A DNA stretch of 64,000 bases from NCBI RefSeq assembly GCF_001571065.1, contig NZ_BCSW01000001.1, positions 169,133 through 233,132 of the forward strand, written 5' to 3'. Source of the stretch: Dietzia cinnamea NBRC 102147 (GTDB lineage: Bacteria > Actinomycetota > Actinomycetes > Mycobacteriales > Mycobacteriaceae). The notes under the pieces were generated by a model that saw only the letters and a list, made by a program, of their open reading frames with translations, did not search any database and had not been told where the DNA came from. The position numbers and the translations under genes are program-made. Shown one piece after another: positions 27,930-35,885 of this stretch (the stretch's first letter is position 1; each line of letters begins with the position of its first letter).

Positions 27930-28894
27930 AAACGCCCGCTCACAGGCCGCCCGACCCGTCGATCGTCAGGATCGACGGGTCGTGGCGGCATCGTGACGTC
28001 TCGGCCAACGGCATCCGCCTGCACGTGGCCGAGGCGCTCCCCGCAGACGCCGTCGCCGGGGAGTTTCCGCCGCTGGTCCTGCTCGTCCACGGCCTCGGCG
28101 GAATCTGGTGGACGATGCGCACGCCCATGCTCGCGCTGGCGGAGGCGGGCTTCCACGCCGTCGCCGTCGACCTGCGCGGCCACGGCGACTCCGACAAACC
28201 GCCGCGCGGATACGACGCCTGGACCCTCGCGTCCGACATCACGAATCTCGTGCGGGCGCTCGGCCATTCCTCGGCCGTGATCGTCGGACAGGGCGAGGGC
28301 GGCTTCTACGCGTGGACCGCCGCGTACCGCCGGCCCCGCGCGGTGCGGGGCCTAGTCGTCGTCGGGTCCCCCCACCCGCTCGCCACGCGTCGCGCCGCAC
28401 TGTTCGACCGACACCAACGGCGGGCGCTCGTGCCCCGCCTACTCGCGGACCAGTTTCCGCGCCTGCCCGAGAGGCGCCTCACCCGCGACGGGGCCGCGGA
28501 CGTCGAGGAGATGCTGCGCAGCCGCTCGGGCCCCGCGTGGCCGGGCACCGACGACTTCCGCGAGACCGTCGACCTGCTCCGGCGGGCGATGCTCATCCCC
28601 AAGGTGGCCCACCTGTCGCTGGAGAGCCGCCGCTGGATGGTGCGCAGCCAGCTCCGGCCGGACGGGCGCGATTTCCGCCGCGCGGTCTCCGGCGTTCTGC
28701 CGCAGCCCGTGCTCGGCATCAGCGGTGCCGAGGACCGCTTCATCCTGCCGGCGACCGTCCGCGCGTCCTCGGCCTGGGCCGGCGACTTCACCACCGCGCT
28801 CGTCCCTGGCGCTGGTCAGTTCCCGGCCATGGAGGCCCCGGCGGAGACGTCCCGCCTCATCGTCGACTTCGCGCGCCGCGTCACCCCGGCCTGA
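27926..28894 (+). CDS. Alpha/beta-hydrolase fold protein, EphE-like, probably inactive; CTG start likely
   Basis: About 322 residues if read from CTG 27926. Family-typical sequence (D-G-S-W-R-H-R-D-V-S-A-N-G-I-R-L-H) extends in frame upstream of the first GTG (28025), yet no ATG, GTG or TTG exists there before an in-frame limit; CTG 27926 overlaps the previous stop codon (CTGA) in the manner of ATGA coupling. The nucleophile elbow reads G-Q-G-E-G-G where epoxide hydrolases have G-H-D-W-G-G, so the Asp is replaced by Gly, and the C-terminal His position is Gln (G-A-G-Q-F-P). The acid Asp (G-A-E-D-R-F) and oxyanion H-G remain. Position matches Rv3670 (ephE). Normal hydrolysis is unlikely. Confidence 0.78.
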   Translation: MKTPAHRPPDPSIVRIDGSWRHRDVSANGIRLHVAEALPADAVAGEFPPLVLLVHGLGGIWWTMRTPMLALAEAGFHAVAVDLRGHGDSDKPPRGYDAWTLASDITNLVRALGHSSAVIVGQGEGGFYAWTAAYRRPRAVRGLVVVGSPHPLATRRAALFDRHQRRALVPRLLADQFPRLPERRLTRDGAADVEEMLRSRSGPAWPGTDDFRETVDLLRRAMLIPKVAHLSLESRRWMVRSQLRPDGRDFRRAVSGVLPQPVLGISGAEDRFILPATVRASSAWAGDFTTALVPGAGQFPAMEAPAETSRLIVDFARRVTPA

Positions 28895-28952
28895 CCGGGG
28901 CCGCCCCGCGCCGCCCGCGCACAGCAGGCACCGGCCCCCACCGACGGCGGGT

Positions 28953-28987
28953 ACCGGACCCCCGGCGCTGCGGGGCCCCGGTCCGGT
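28953..28987. terminator. Bidirectional hairpin between convergent genes
   Basis: ACCGGACC (28953-28960) pairs with GGTCCGGT (28980-28987), with a GC-rich interior containing a second CCCC/GGGG stem. It lies between the EphE-like and marP stops. Confidence 0.6.
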
Positions 28988-30183
28988 CAGCGGACGCCGA
29001 CGCAGGGGCCGGTCGGCACCGCGCCCGGCGCGTCGACCGCCGCCTGCAGCTGCGGCAGGACCTGCTCGACGGTGAGCGCGTAACCCGTGTCGGCGGCGTC
29101 CATCGCGGCACCGAACACCACGCCCACGACCTTCCCGTCGGGTGTGATCAGCGGGCCGCCGGAGTTCCCCTCGCGGACGCTGCCCCGCAGGATGTAGACC
29201 TCGCGCTCCACGGTCTGCTGACGGTAGATGTCGGGTCCGCGCAGGGTCACCCGCTCGCGGATCCGGGCCGCGTCCGGCCGGTAGGGACCGTTGCCGGGAT
29301 AGCCCACGACGATCGCGTCGTCGCCGGTACGGGCGCGGTTCTCGGCGAAGGGCAGGACCGGCGCCTGCAGCCCGGGCACGCGCAGCACTGCCACGTCCAC
29401 CGAGGAGTCGTAGACCACGACCTCGCCGTCGAGTTCGCCGTCGCCGGCGACCACGGTGACCGAGCCGGTGCCGGCCACCACGTGCGCGTTGGTCATGACC
29501 AGGCCCGGGGCGGCCACGAAGCCGGAGCCCTCCAGGGCCCGACTACACGACTCGGCGCGGCCGCGGATCTTCAGCACCGACGGCTTCACCCGCGCCACGA
29601 CCTCCGATCCCGCCAGCACCGGGTCGGGCGGCGGGACCTCCTGGAGCGGGGTGGTGCCGAACGGGCCGAGGATGTCCGGGAACCCGGTCGTGCCGAGGAC
29701 CTGGGTGAACGCCGCCGGGATGCGCTGCAGCTGCTCGGGTGCGACGTCGTCGATCTTGGCCAGCACCGTCGAGCCCCGCACCGCCTTGCCGGGCCCGGGG
29801 CCCTCCTGGGCGGCGATGGGCACGGCGACCAGCCATGCCACCAGCAGCATGGCGGCGGACTGGAACACCGCGCCCAGGGTGCTGTCGAGAAGCCTCGCGC
29901 CGGTGCCGGAGATGTAGCGCCGGGCGGCCCGACCGATCGTCACCCCGGCGACCTGCCCGATGATGACCATCACGGCGATGATCGCCAGTCCGGCCACCAG
30001 GCGGCCCAGGGGCTCGTCGACCTCGCGCACCAGGTGTGGAGCCACCAGCAACCCGGAGGTCGCGCCGATCCCCACGCCGAGGAGGGCGAACCCGGAGGCG
30101 GCGGCGCCGTTGATCCAGCCGGAGATCGCAGCGGCGGCGGCCAGGGCGAACAGGGCGAGGTCGAGCCACTGCGACCCCGTCAC
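28987..30183 (-). CDS. marP: Membrane-anchored periplasmic serine protease MarP
   Basis: A 398-residue protein: four transmembrane helices in residues 1-125 (CvpA-like), a linker, and a chymotrypsin-like protease domain. The triad is His234 (T-N-A-H-V), Asp263 (S-S-V-D-V-A) and Ser341 (G-N-S-G-G-P). Cys213 and the Cys near the C-terminus (G-P-C-V) match the disulfide that tunes activity of the M. tuberculosis enzyme (Rv3671c), which is required for acid and oxidative stress resistance and activates a cell-wall hydrolase. GTG 30183 overlaps the Nudix stop (GTGA). Last gene of the nth-tlpA-nudix-marP operon. Confidence 0.95.
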   Translation of the reverse strand: MTGSQWLDLALFALAAAAAISGWINGAAASGFALLGVGIGATSGLLVAPHLVREVDEPLGRLVAGLAIIAVMVIIGQVAGVTIGRAARRYISGTGARLLDSTLGAVFQSAAMLLVAWLVAVPIAAQEGPGPGKAVRGSTVLAKIDDVAPEQLQRIPAAFTQVLGTTGFPDILGPFGTTPLQEVPPPDPVLAGSEVVARVKPSVLKIRGRAESCSRALEGSGFVAAPGLVMTNAHVVAGTGSVTVVAGDGELDGEVVVYDSSVDVAVLRVPGLQAPVLPFAENRARTGDDAIVVGYPGNGPYRPDAARIRERVTLRGPDIYRQQTVEREVYILRGSVREGNSGGPLITPDGKVVGVVFGAAMDAADTGYALTVEQVLPQLQAAVDAPGAVPTGPCVGVR

Positions 30184-31142
30184 CGAAGCCCCCTCCGCGG
30201 ATTGTCGGCGGGCAGGTCGAGGGGCTCCTCGCCGTCGGGTGCCGCGTCACCGGCGTCACGGGTGTCCGCGGGCTCGGCGGTGTCGGCTCCGGCGCTCAGT
30301 CCGGGCACGCCGGCGACGGTGTGGTCGGCCAGCGGATCAGCGGACTCGCGGCGGGCCTCCTCGGCCGACATGCGGTGCTGTTCGCCGTTGCCGGACGCGG
30401 CGAGGGTCTTCTCGAGATCGCGGATGTCGTCGGTGTCCCACTCCAGATCCCAGCCGGCGGAGTGGAACATCGCGGCGAGGATTCCGGCGGTGAAGCCCCA
30501 CACCACCAGATCGTCGTGCTGGAACGCGGGACCGGTCCAGCCGGTGGTGTGCCGCAGCAGGAAGCGGTTGGCCGGGTCGAGCAGCTCGCCCACCGGGACG
30601 GTCATCACGCGCGCGGTCTCGCCCGGGTCCACCACTCCGACCTCCATCGGCTCACGCCAGTACCCCAGCACGGGCGCGACCGAGTAGTTGGACACGGGGA
30701 TGTACAGCTCGGGCAGCACCGCCAGGACGTCGACGCCGGCCGGGTCCAGGCCGGTCTCCTCCCACGCCTCGCGCAGGGCGGCCTCGACGGGACCGCTGTC
30801 CGTGTCGTCGACCCCGCCGCCCGGGAAGGAGATCTGTCCGGAGTGGTTGCGCAGGGTCGGCGCGCGATGGGTGAGCAGGACCCGCGCGTCCTCGGGCGGT
30901 AGGGGTCCCGGCGCGTCGGGCGAGCCGGACAGCAGCACCAACACGGCGGCGTCGCGGTGCGGGCGGCCGACCTCGTTGGGCCCGCGATGGGCGGGCGGCT
31001 TGCGCTGGGGCAGCAGCCCGTCGAAGCTGCCGTCGGTGCACGCCGACATCAGCGGGTCCATCCACCCCGGATGCGGGACGCCGGTGATGTCACCGGGACG
31101 GGGCACGCGACGGCTCGCCGGGTCGTTCGCGGTCTCGCTCAC
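30180..31142 (-). CDS. Nudix hydrolase (CoA pyrophosphatase-like, Rv3672c-like)
   Basis: A 320-residue hydrolase of nucleoside diphosphates linked to another moiety, most like CoA pyrophosphatases. The Nudix box is complete near residue 118-140 (G-G-G-V-D-D...R-E-A-W-E-E-T-G-L), preceded by F-P-G-G and followed by Y-I-P-V-S-N-Y-S-V-A-P-V. A 70-residue Ala/Asp/Glu-rich disordered tail extends beyond the domain. Its start overlaps the TlpA stop by four bases. Confidence 0.88.
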   Translation of the reverse strand: MSETANDPASRRVPRPGDITGVPHPGWMDPLMSACTDGSFDGLLPQRKPPAHRGPNEVGRPHRDAAVLVLLSGSPDAPGPLPPEDARVLLTHRAPTLRNHSGQISFPGGGVDDTDSGPVEAALREAWEETGLDPAGVDVLAVLPELYIPVSNYSVAPVLGYWREPMEVGVVDPGETARVMTVPVGELLDPANRFLLRHTTGWTGPAFQHDDLVVWGFTAGILAAMFHSAGWDLEWDTDDIRDLEKTLAASGNGEQHRMSAEEARRESADPLADHTVAGVPGLSAGADTAEPADTRDAGDAAPDGEEPLDLPADNPRRGLR

Positions 31143-31831
31143 GCGGTCACCCCCAGGTGCTCGGCGACGGCGTCCAGCACGTCCTGTTCGCTGTCCATGG
31201 GCTGCACCAGCACGTGGGCGACCGTCCCGTCGGCCCGTACGAAGAGGGTGAGCGGCAGGACGGGCGGCGCGCCGAGCACGGTGGGGAGCTCCTCGTCGTG
31301 GTCGGAGACCGACACGAGTTCGTCGATACCGAGCGCGCCGAGGGTGTCGAAGCCCTTGGTCTCGGACGGGTCGGTGTGCGAGATGACCACCCGGACGTCG
31401 TCACCGAGCGTGGCGGCCGCGTCCTGGATCGCGGGCAGCTCGCGTCGGCACGGCTCGCACCAGTAGGCCCACATGTTGACGACCATGGGCTTGCCGGCCT
31501 GGATCTTGCCGAGCGTGGTGGTGGAGCCGTCGTCCATACACCGCACCATGAGGCCGGCGACGGGGCCGGTCGTGGTGGCGGGCGCGGCGCTGTCGCGGCA
31601 GGCCGGCAGGTCGGCGGTGGCGCGGGTCCCGGCGTCCACGACCGTGTGTGGCTCGTCCGCGGGCGGGCCTCCGATCGGCGGCGCCCCGGGGGCACCGGCG
31701 GGGGGAACGGTGGGGGCGGCGGTGGGGTCACCGGAACCGTCGCCGGAGTCACCGAAGGTGGTGAGGAGGGCGACGACGACGCCGACCAGCGCCACGAGCG
31801 CGACCAGCGACCACCGGGTGGAGGCACTCAC
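31139..31831 (-). CDS. Membrane-tethered TlpA-like thioredoxin (Rv3673c-like)
   Basis: A 230-residue thiol-disulfide protein facing outside the membrane. An N-terminal signal anchor ([15 protein letters not shown]) precedes a Pro/Gly-rich linker and a thioredoxin fold with active site W-C-E-P-C-R and the cis-Pro region. The extra cysteines near residues 77 and 91 may form a structural disulfide, as in TlpA/ResA homologs. It is coupled to nth upstream and Nudix downstream by four-base overlaps, next to a protease with a disulfide, MarP, on which it might act. Confidence 0.87.
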   Translation of the reverse strand: MSASTRWSLVALVALVGVVVALLTTFGDSGDGSGDPTAAPTVPPAGAPGAPPIGGPPADEPHTVVDAGTRATADLPACRDSAAPATTTGPVAGLMVRCMDDGSTTTLGKIQAGKPMVVNMWAYWCEPCRRELPAIQDAAATLGDDVRVVISHTDPSETKGFDTLGALGIDELVSVSDHDEELPTVLGAPPVLPLTLFVRADGTVAHVLVQPMDSEQDVLDAVAEHLGVTA

Positions 31832-32619
31832 GCGTATTCCCCCAGTCCCACCAGCTCGAGGAGGTGATCACGCTCGGGTCCCGCCACGAGGCGGGCGGCC
31901 GCGGCCGGATCGAGCGGGCCGGCCTCGCCCGCGGACGGGCAGTCGTCGGCCAGGACACACGCCCCGCAGGCCGCGGTCCGCGCGTGGCACACCCGGCGGC
32001 CGTGGAAGATGATCCGGTGACTGGCGTCGGTCCAGGAGGCCCGGGGCAGCATCTGCGACACCTCGCGCTCGATGCGGACCGCGTCGGTGGCATCGGTCCA
32101 CTTCCAGCGGTTCACAAGCCGGATGAAGTGAGTGTCGACGGGCAGCCCCGGGATGCCGAAAGCGTTGCCCAGCACCACGTTCGCGGTTTTACGCCCGAAT
32201 CCCGGGAGGGTGACCAGGTCCTCGAGCCGCTGCGGCACCTCGCCGTCGTACCTCTCCACCAGGGCCGCGCCGAGGCCCTGGATGCTGCGCGCCTTGTTGC
32301 GGTAGAAGCCCGTCGGGCGGATGAACTCCTCCAGCTCCTCGCGATCCGATCCCGCGTAGTCCGCGGCCGTCTTGTAGCGGGCGAACAGCGCCGGGGTGAC
32401 CTCGTTGACGCGCTTGTCCGTGCACTGGGCCGACAGGATGGTGGCGACGGAGAGTTCGAGGGGGGTGGTGAAGTCGAGCTCGCAGTAGACGTGCGGGAAC
32501 GCCTTCTCGAGAGTGCGCAGCATGCGCCTGGCGCGCCGGGTGCGCCCGAGGTCGGTTTCCACCCCCCTCGCGGCCACCCCTCGTCTGCGGCGCTTCACGG
32601 CTGGAGCGGGGTCGGGCAT
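31828..32619 (-). CDS. nth: Endonuclease III (DNA glycosylase/AP lyase)
   Basis: Removes oxidised pyrimidines and cuts at abasic sites. The 263-residue protein has the helix-hairpin-helix L-P-G-F-G-R-K-T-A with the catalytic Lys, the catalytic Asp in L-P-V-D-T-H, and the [4Fe-4S] loop C-x6-C-x2-C-x5-C (C-H-A-R...C-G-A-C...D-D-C). A basic R-R-R-R leader precedes the domain, as in the mycobacterial enzyme. It heads the operon with tlpA, nudix and marP; a TAATGT hexamer lies six bases before its ATG. Confidence 0.96.
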   Translation of the reverse strand: MPDPAPAVKRRRRGVAARGVETDLGRTRRARRMLRTLEKAFPHVYCELDFTTPLELSVATILSAQCTDKRVNEVTPALFARYKTAADYAGSDREELEEFIRPTGFYRNKARSIQGLGAALVERYDGEVPQRLEDLVTLPGFGRKTANVVLGNAFGIPGLPVDTHFIRLVNRWKWTDATDAVRIEREVSQMLPRASWTDASHRIIFHGRRVCHARTAACGACVLADDCPSAGEAGPLDPAAAARLVAGPERDHLLELVGLGEYA

Positions 32620-32625
32620 GAGTCC

Positions 32626-32631
32626 ACATTA
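32626..32631 (-). promoter_or_regulatory. -10 hexamer of a probable leaderless promoter (nth operon)
   Basis: TAATGT on the minus strand, six bases before the ATG at 32619. Confidence 0.55.
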
Positions 32632-32699
32632 CGGCTCCGCGCGCACACGGCGCCGCGCCGCTCCGGACGGGCACGTGTGCACCCACGCGGTCGGCGGTG

Positions 32700-32705
32700 G
32701 ATAAT
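32700..32705 (+). promoter_or_regulatory. -10 hexamer of a probable leaderless promoter (small membrane protein)
   Basis: GATAAT, five of six to consensus, seven bases before the ATG at 32713. Confidence 0.5.
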
Positions 32706-32712
32706 CATGGGC

Positions 32713-32823
32713 ATGCAGGGAATCCTCGTCGTCCTCGTGCCGGTGCTCCTCGCCGGGTTCGCGCTTCTCATGGACCGATTCGAGAACGCGATCCTCGACG
32801 AACCCGAGCAGATCGACGCCTGA
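32713..32823 (+). CDS. Small single-pass membrane protein, 36 residues
   Basis: The frame reads M-Q-G-I-L-V-V-L-V-P-V-L-L-A-G-F-A-L-L-M as one transmembrane helix, then the acidic tail D-R-F-E-N-A-I-L-D-E-P-E-Q-I-D-A. Codon third positions are G/C-rich as in real genes here, and a strong -10 hexamer fits a leaderless start at 32713 (ATG 32707 is too close to it). It lies between nth and crp. I do not recognise a family; a role as a small regulatory membrane peptide is a guess. Confidence 0.6.
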   Translation: MQGILVVLVPVLLAGFALLMDRFENAILDEPEQIDA

Positions 32824-32870
32824 ACCATCCCGCTGACCGCGCGTCGACCACATCTCGACGCGTGAACGAC

Positions 32871-32889
32871 TACAGTGGCTTTCGCCACA
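32871..32889. promoter_or_regulatory. CRP/GlxR-like box overlapping the crp promoter
   Basis: AGTGG-CTTTCG-CCACA (32874-32889) fits the GTG-N8-CAC core of actinobacterial CRP sites. A TACAGT -10 candidate (32871-32876) overlaps its left arm, so binding would block transcription: negative autoregulation is likely. Confidence 0.5.
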
Positions 32890-32943
32890 CGCACGCCATG
32901 GCGCGGACGAGCATGTCCCCGCCCGAACGGAGGGTCACAGACT

Positions 32944-33648
32944 GTGACGATTGATCGCCGCACGGACCAGTCTGCCGACGACGTCCTCACCAGTGCCGGA
33001 ATCTTCCAGGGTGTGGAGCCCGCGGCGGTCTCCGCTCTGCGTGACGATCTGACCCGCGAGGAGTACTCGAAGGGTGACGTGATCATCCGCGAGGGCGAGC
33101 AGGGCGACAGCCTGTACATCGTCACCTCCGGGAAGGTGAAGCTGTCCCGCAAGGCGCCCGACGGCCGCGAGAACCTGCTGTCCATCCTCGGCCCGTCGGA
33201 CATGTTCGGTGAGCTGTCGATCTTCGACCCGGGTCCGCGGACCTCGTCGGCCGTGTGCGTCACCGACGTCACCGTCCAGGCCATGGACCGCTCCGCCCTC
33301 AAGCGGTGGATCGCCGAGCGGCCCGAGATCTCCGACCAGCTGCTGCGCGTGTTGGCCCGCCGCCTGCGCCGCACCAACAACAACCTGGCCGACCTCATCT
33401 TCACCGACGTCCCCGGTCGCGTGGCCAAGGCCCTGCTCCAGCTGGCGCAGCGCTTCGGCACGCAGGAGGGCGGCAACATCCGCGTGACGCACGACCTCAC
33501 GCAGGAGGAGATCGCCCAGCTCGTCGGCGCCTCCCGCGAGACGGTGAACAAGGCGCTGGCCGAGTTCGCGCACCGCGGCTGGCTGCGGCTCGAGGGCAAG
33601 AGCGTCATCATCTCGGACACCGAGCGCCTGGCCCGCCGCGCCCGCTGA
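32944..33648 (+). CDS. crp: cAMP receptor protein (CRP/GlxR) global regulator
   Basis: A 234-residue cAMP-responsive regulator. The cyclic-nucleotide domain covers residues about 20-130, with the phosphate-binding cassette [15 protein letters not shown]; the DNA-recognition helix near residue 200 is [18 protein letters not shown]. It is almost identical in these parts to M. tuberculosis CRP (Rv3676) as I recall it. GTG 32944 has GGAGG ten bases upstream; a longer frame to 32875 would overlap the promoter. It should answer to cAMP from the cyclase at 4292 and bind the box before acs. Confidence 0.96.
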   Translation: MTIDRRTDQSADDVLTSAGIFQGVEPAAVSALRDDLTREEYSKGDVIIREGEQGDSLYIVTSGKVKLSRKAPDGRENLLSILGPSDMFGELSIFDPGPRTSSAVCVTDVTVQAMDRSALKRWIAERPEISDQLLRVLARRLRRTNNNLADLIFTDVPGRVAKALLQLAQRFGTQEGGNIRVTHDLTQEEIAQLVGASRETVNKALAEFAHRGWLRLEGKSVIISDTERLARRAR

Positions 33649-33703
33649 CGCTGGTCGGGCCGGCTCAGCCCCACCCGTCGCGGCCCACCCCGGACCCCAT
33701 CCG

Positions 33704-33776
33704 AAATCCGCTACCCGGACTCCGGATCCGCTACCCCGACATGGGTAGCGGATCCCGGGTCGGAGTAGCGGATTTT
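33704..33776. repeat. Palindromic intergenic repeat, copy 1
   Basis: Two nested hairpins: outer AAATCCGCTAC (33704-33714) with GTAGCGGATTT (33765-33775); inner GGATCCGCTACCC (33724-33736) with GGGTAGCGGATCC (33743-33755). It sits between the convergent crp and AbiEi/DUF559 genes and can end transcripts from both sides. Related copies lie at 34902-34971 and 56751-56828. Confidence 0.85.
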
Positions 33777-33781
33777 CTCGA

Positions 33782-34771
33782 TCAAGCAGAGTTCGGGCCG
33801 AGCCCGAGTCGTTCCTGCCGCCACATCTCCTCACGGACTCGACGGACGATCGCCCGGGGATCCTGCAGGTCCGCCCACGTCCACCGGATCACCACGTATC
33901 CGGCGTCCTCCAACTGGGCCTGCCTGCGCCGCTCGGCAGCCCAGTTCCGGCGGATCTCCTCCGGTTCCGTCCCGTACTTGCCGAAGCCGTCCGCCTCGCC
34001 GATCAGGCGCCACTGCGGCCAGAAGAAGTCCACCCGGAACCTCTTGCCTCCGCGCACCGCCAGCCGCACCTGCAGCTCGGGCTCCGGCAGCCCCGCCATC
34101 ACCAGGATGAGCCGGATCAGCGTCTCCAGCACCGACTCGGCCAGCCCGGAGGTCCGCTCGGGCAGGGCCCGCGCCCGGGAGACGCCCGTTCTCCCCTTCG
34201 CCGCCTCGGCCTCCACCTGCAGGTCGAACCGGGTGCAGAGGCCTCGGCGGATGGCCTGGTCCGCCGCGCACACCCCGCTCTCCAACCCGGACGTCCGGGC
34301 CACGTCGACGATCGTCCGGGCCGGCGAGGTCACCGGTATGCCGTCGAGCATTTGCACCACCCCGTCGAGCGGCAGGTTCGCGACGATGAGCGCGGAGCTG
34401 CGACGACTCCCGCCGCCCGCGCGGTGACGAGTGGCGGTGGGACGATCGAGCACCATCCCGTGGAGCGGTAGCCCGTGCAGGGCCAGCGCCGAGGCGTGGG
34501 AGAAGACCGTCCCCGGTTCCACCGCTCGCGCTGCGGCCGCCGTGCGTTCGACGAACACCCGGCGACGCCGCTCATAGGCGGGTTCACCGGGCGATCGGCC
34601 GTCCGGGCCGGCGTCGTCCGCGGCGTGAGCGTAGACCCCGGTGCGGACACGTCTGAGCTCGCCGTTCGCGATCAGCCGTGCGATGTCGGCGTGGGTCAGG
34701 CCGCCCCTCGCCAGATCGGCGTACGTCGACAGGCGGGTGGGGCGGTTCCGGGCGGGTGTCGAGGTGTTCAT
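33782..34771 (-). CDS. AbiEi-type antitoxin-like protein with DUF559 endonuclease-fold domain
   Basis: A 329-residue accessory protein. Residues about 10-55 resemble the winged-helix AbiEi antitoxin N-terminal domain (L-T-H-A-D-I-A-R-L-I-A-N-G-E-L-R-R-V-R), followed by the AbiEi-like middle (F-S-H-A-S-A-L-A-L-H-G-L-P). Residues about 235-320 form a DUF559 (Vsr/restriction-endonuclease-like) domain: R-V-D-F-F-W-P, G-E-A-D-G-F-G-K-Y and V-I-R-W-T-W. D and E residues of that domain are kept. No partner toxin gene (AbiEii) is adjacent. It breaks the crp-MBL order conserved elsewhere and lies between two palindromic repeats, so it is probably an insertion. Confidence 0.8.
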   Translation of the reverse strand: MNTSTPARNRPTRLSTYADLARGGLTHADIARLIANGELRRVRTGVYAHAADDAGPDGRSPGEPAYERRRRVFVERTAAAARAVEPGTVFSHASALALHGLPLHGMVLDRPTATRHRAGGGSRRSSALIVANLPLDGVVQMLDGIPVTSPARTIVDVARTSGLESGVCAADQAIRRGLCTRFDLQVEAEAAKGRTGVSRARALPERTSGLAESVLETLIRLILVMAGLPEPELQVRLAVRGGKRFRVDFFWPQWRLIGEADGFGKYGTEPEEIRRNWAAERRRQAQLEDAGYVVIRWTWADLQDPRAIVRRVREEMWRQERLGLGPNSA

Positions 34772-34901
34772 GCGGACATCGTCCCGCCGGTGTCGCCACG
34801 TCCCGGCGGTTCAGGGCCTCGCGGGCCGGCCTCCTGTGGAGACGCCCGGCCCTGTGGACAACGCGGGTCGACACCCCGGCCCATCACCCCGCCCTCCCCG
34901 A

Positions 34902-34971
34902 GATCCGCTACTCCCACTGGGGATCCGCTACTCCTGTGCGGGTAGCGGATCCGGAGGGCGGGTAGCGGATC
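34902..34971. repeat. Palindromic intergenic repeat, copy 2
   Basis: Outer arms GATCCGCTAC (34902-34911) and GTAGCGGATC (34962-34971); inner GGATCCGCTAC (34921-34931) and GTAGCGGATCC (34942-34952). It lies 50 bases past the MBL gene stop and upstream of the AbiEi/DUF559 gene. Confidence 0.85.
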
Positions 34972-35022
34972 CGGGAGGGGGTGGGGCAGGCCGGGCCGGC
35001 GCCCCGGGCAGGCCGGCCCGGC

Positions 35023-35883
35023 TCAGGCCTCCGCGTCAGGGCGGTCGAGGCGGTCGAGGTAGCGCAGCGCCACCGTGGTCGACTGCTCGGCCACCTTGAG
35101 CAGGAACGGCGACACGTCGCGGTAGATGTGCTGCGTGATCGCCCCGGCGGAGGCGTCGCGGCCCAGCTCGGCCCGCGCGGCGACGATCTGCTCGAGTCGA
35201 TCGCGCCGGTGCTGCCCGAGAACCTGGGCGGCACGGCCGGTGTTCTCGACGTCGGGCCCGTGGCCGGGGATGCCGATCACACCGTCGGCCCGCGCGGCGA
35301 GCAGATCCATGCTGCCCAGGTAGTCGCCGAGATCGCCGTCGGTCGAGTCGAGCACGGTCGAATCCCTGCCGAGGATCGTGTCACCGAGGACCACGCAGTC
35401 CGGCCGGGCGGTGAACCCGGCGCCCGCGGGCCGCACCTCGAGGCTGACCGAATCGGCCGTGTGCCCCGGCGTGCCCACCACGGTGATGTCCAGTCCGGCG
35501 GCGTGGATCACCTCGTCGTCGTCGCCGTCCGTCACCAACGGTGCGGCGTCGCGACAGAACCGTTCATCGACGGCCCGGACGGGGGCGGTGGTGAAGGCGC
35601 GCAGGTGATCGATGCCGTCGGTGTGGTCACCGTGGCGATGGGTGACGACGACGAGCCCGATCTCCCCCACGATCGCCGCGATCCGCTCGGCGTGCGCGCG
35701 GTCGTCGGGCCCGGGATCCACCACCACGCAGGTGGGCGACCCGGGGGCCCGCAGGACGACCGTGTTGGTCCCCTCGAAGGTCATCTCGGAGGGGTTGTCG
35801 CAGAGGATGACCCCGGACAGGTCCGTGACGGGCCGGAGCGTCTCGTACGCCGGGAAACTGATCGGGGTCAGTCCTGCAGTCAT
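35023..35883 (-). CDS. MBL-fold metal-dependent hydrolase (Rv3677c-like)
   Basis: A 286-residue metallo-beta-lactamase-fold enzyme. The metal motif T-H-R-H-G-D-H near residue 83 is complete, followed by the further ligands in T-P-G-H-T-A, L-G-D-T-I-L and G-I-P-G-H-G. A C-terminal helical part with R-R-D-R-L-E-Q-I resembles LACTB2-like proteins, some of which are RNases and others thioester hydrolases. It is downstream of RidA by two bases and part of the DUF4177-ridA-mbl operon. Confidence 0.9.
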   Translation of the reverse strand: MTAGLTPISFPAYETLRPVTDLSGVILCDNPSEMTFEGTNTVVLRAPGSPTCVVVDPGPDDRAHAERIAAIVGEIGLVVVTHRHGDHTDGIDHLRAFTTAPVRAVDERFCRDAAPLVTDGDDDEVIHAAGLDITVVGTPGHTADSVSLEVRPAGAGFTARPDCVVLGDTILGRDSTVLDSTDGDLGDYLGSMDLLAARADGVIGIPGHGPDVENTGRAAQVLGQHRRDRLEQIVAARAELGRDASAGAITQHIYRDVSPFLLKVAEQSTTVALRYLDRLDRPDAEA

Positions 35884-35885
35884 GG

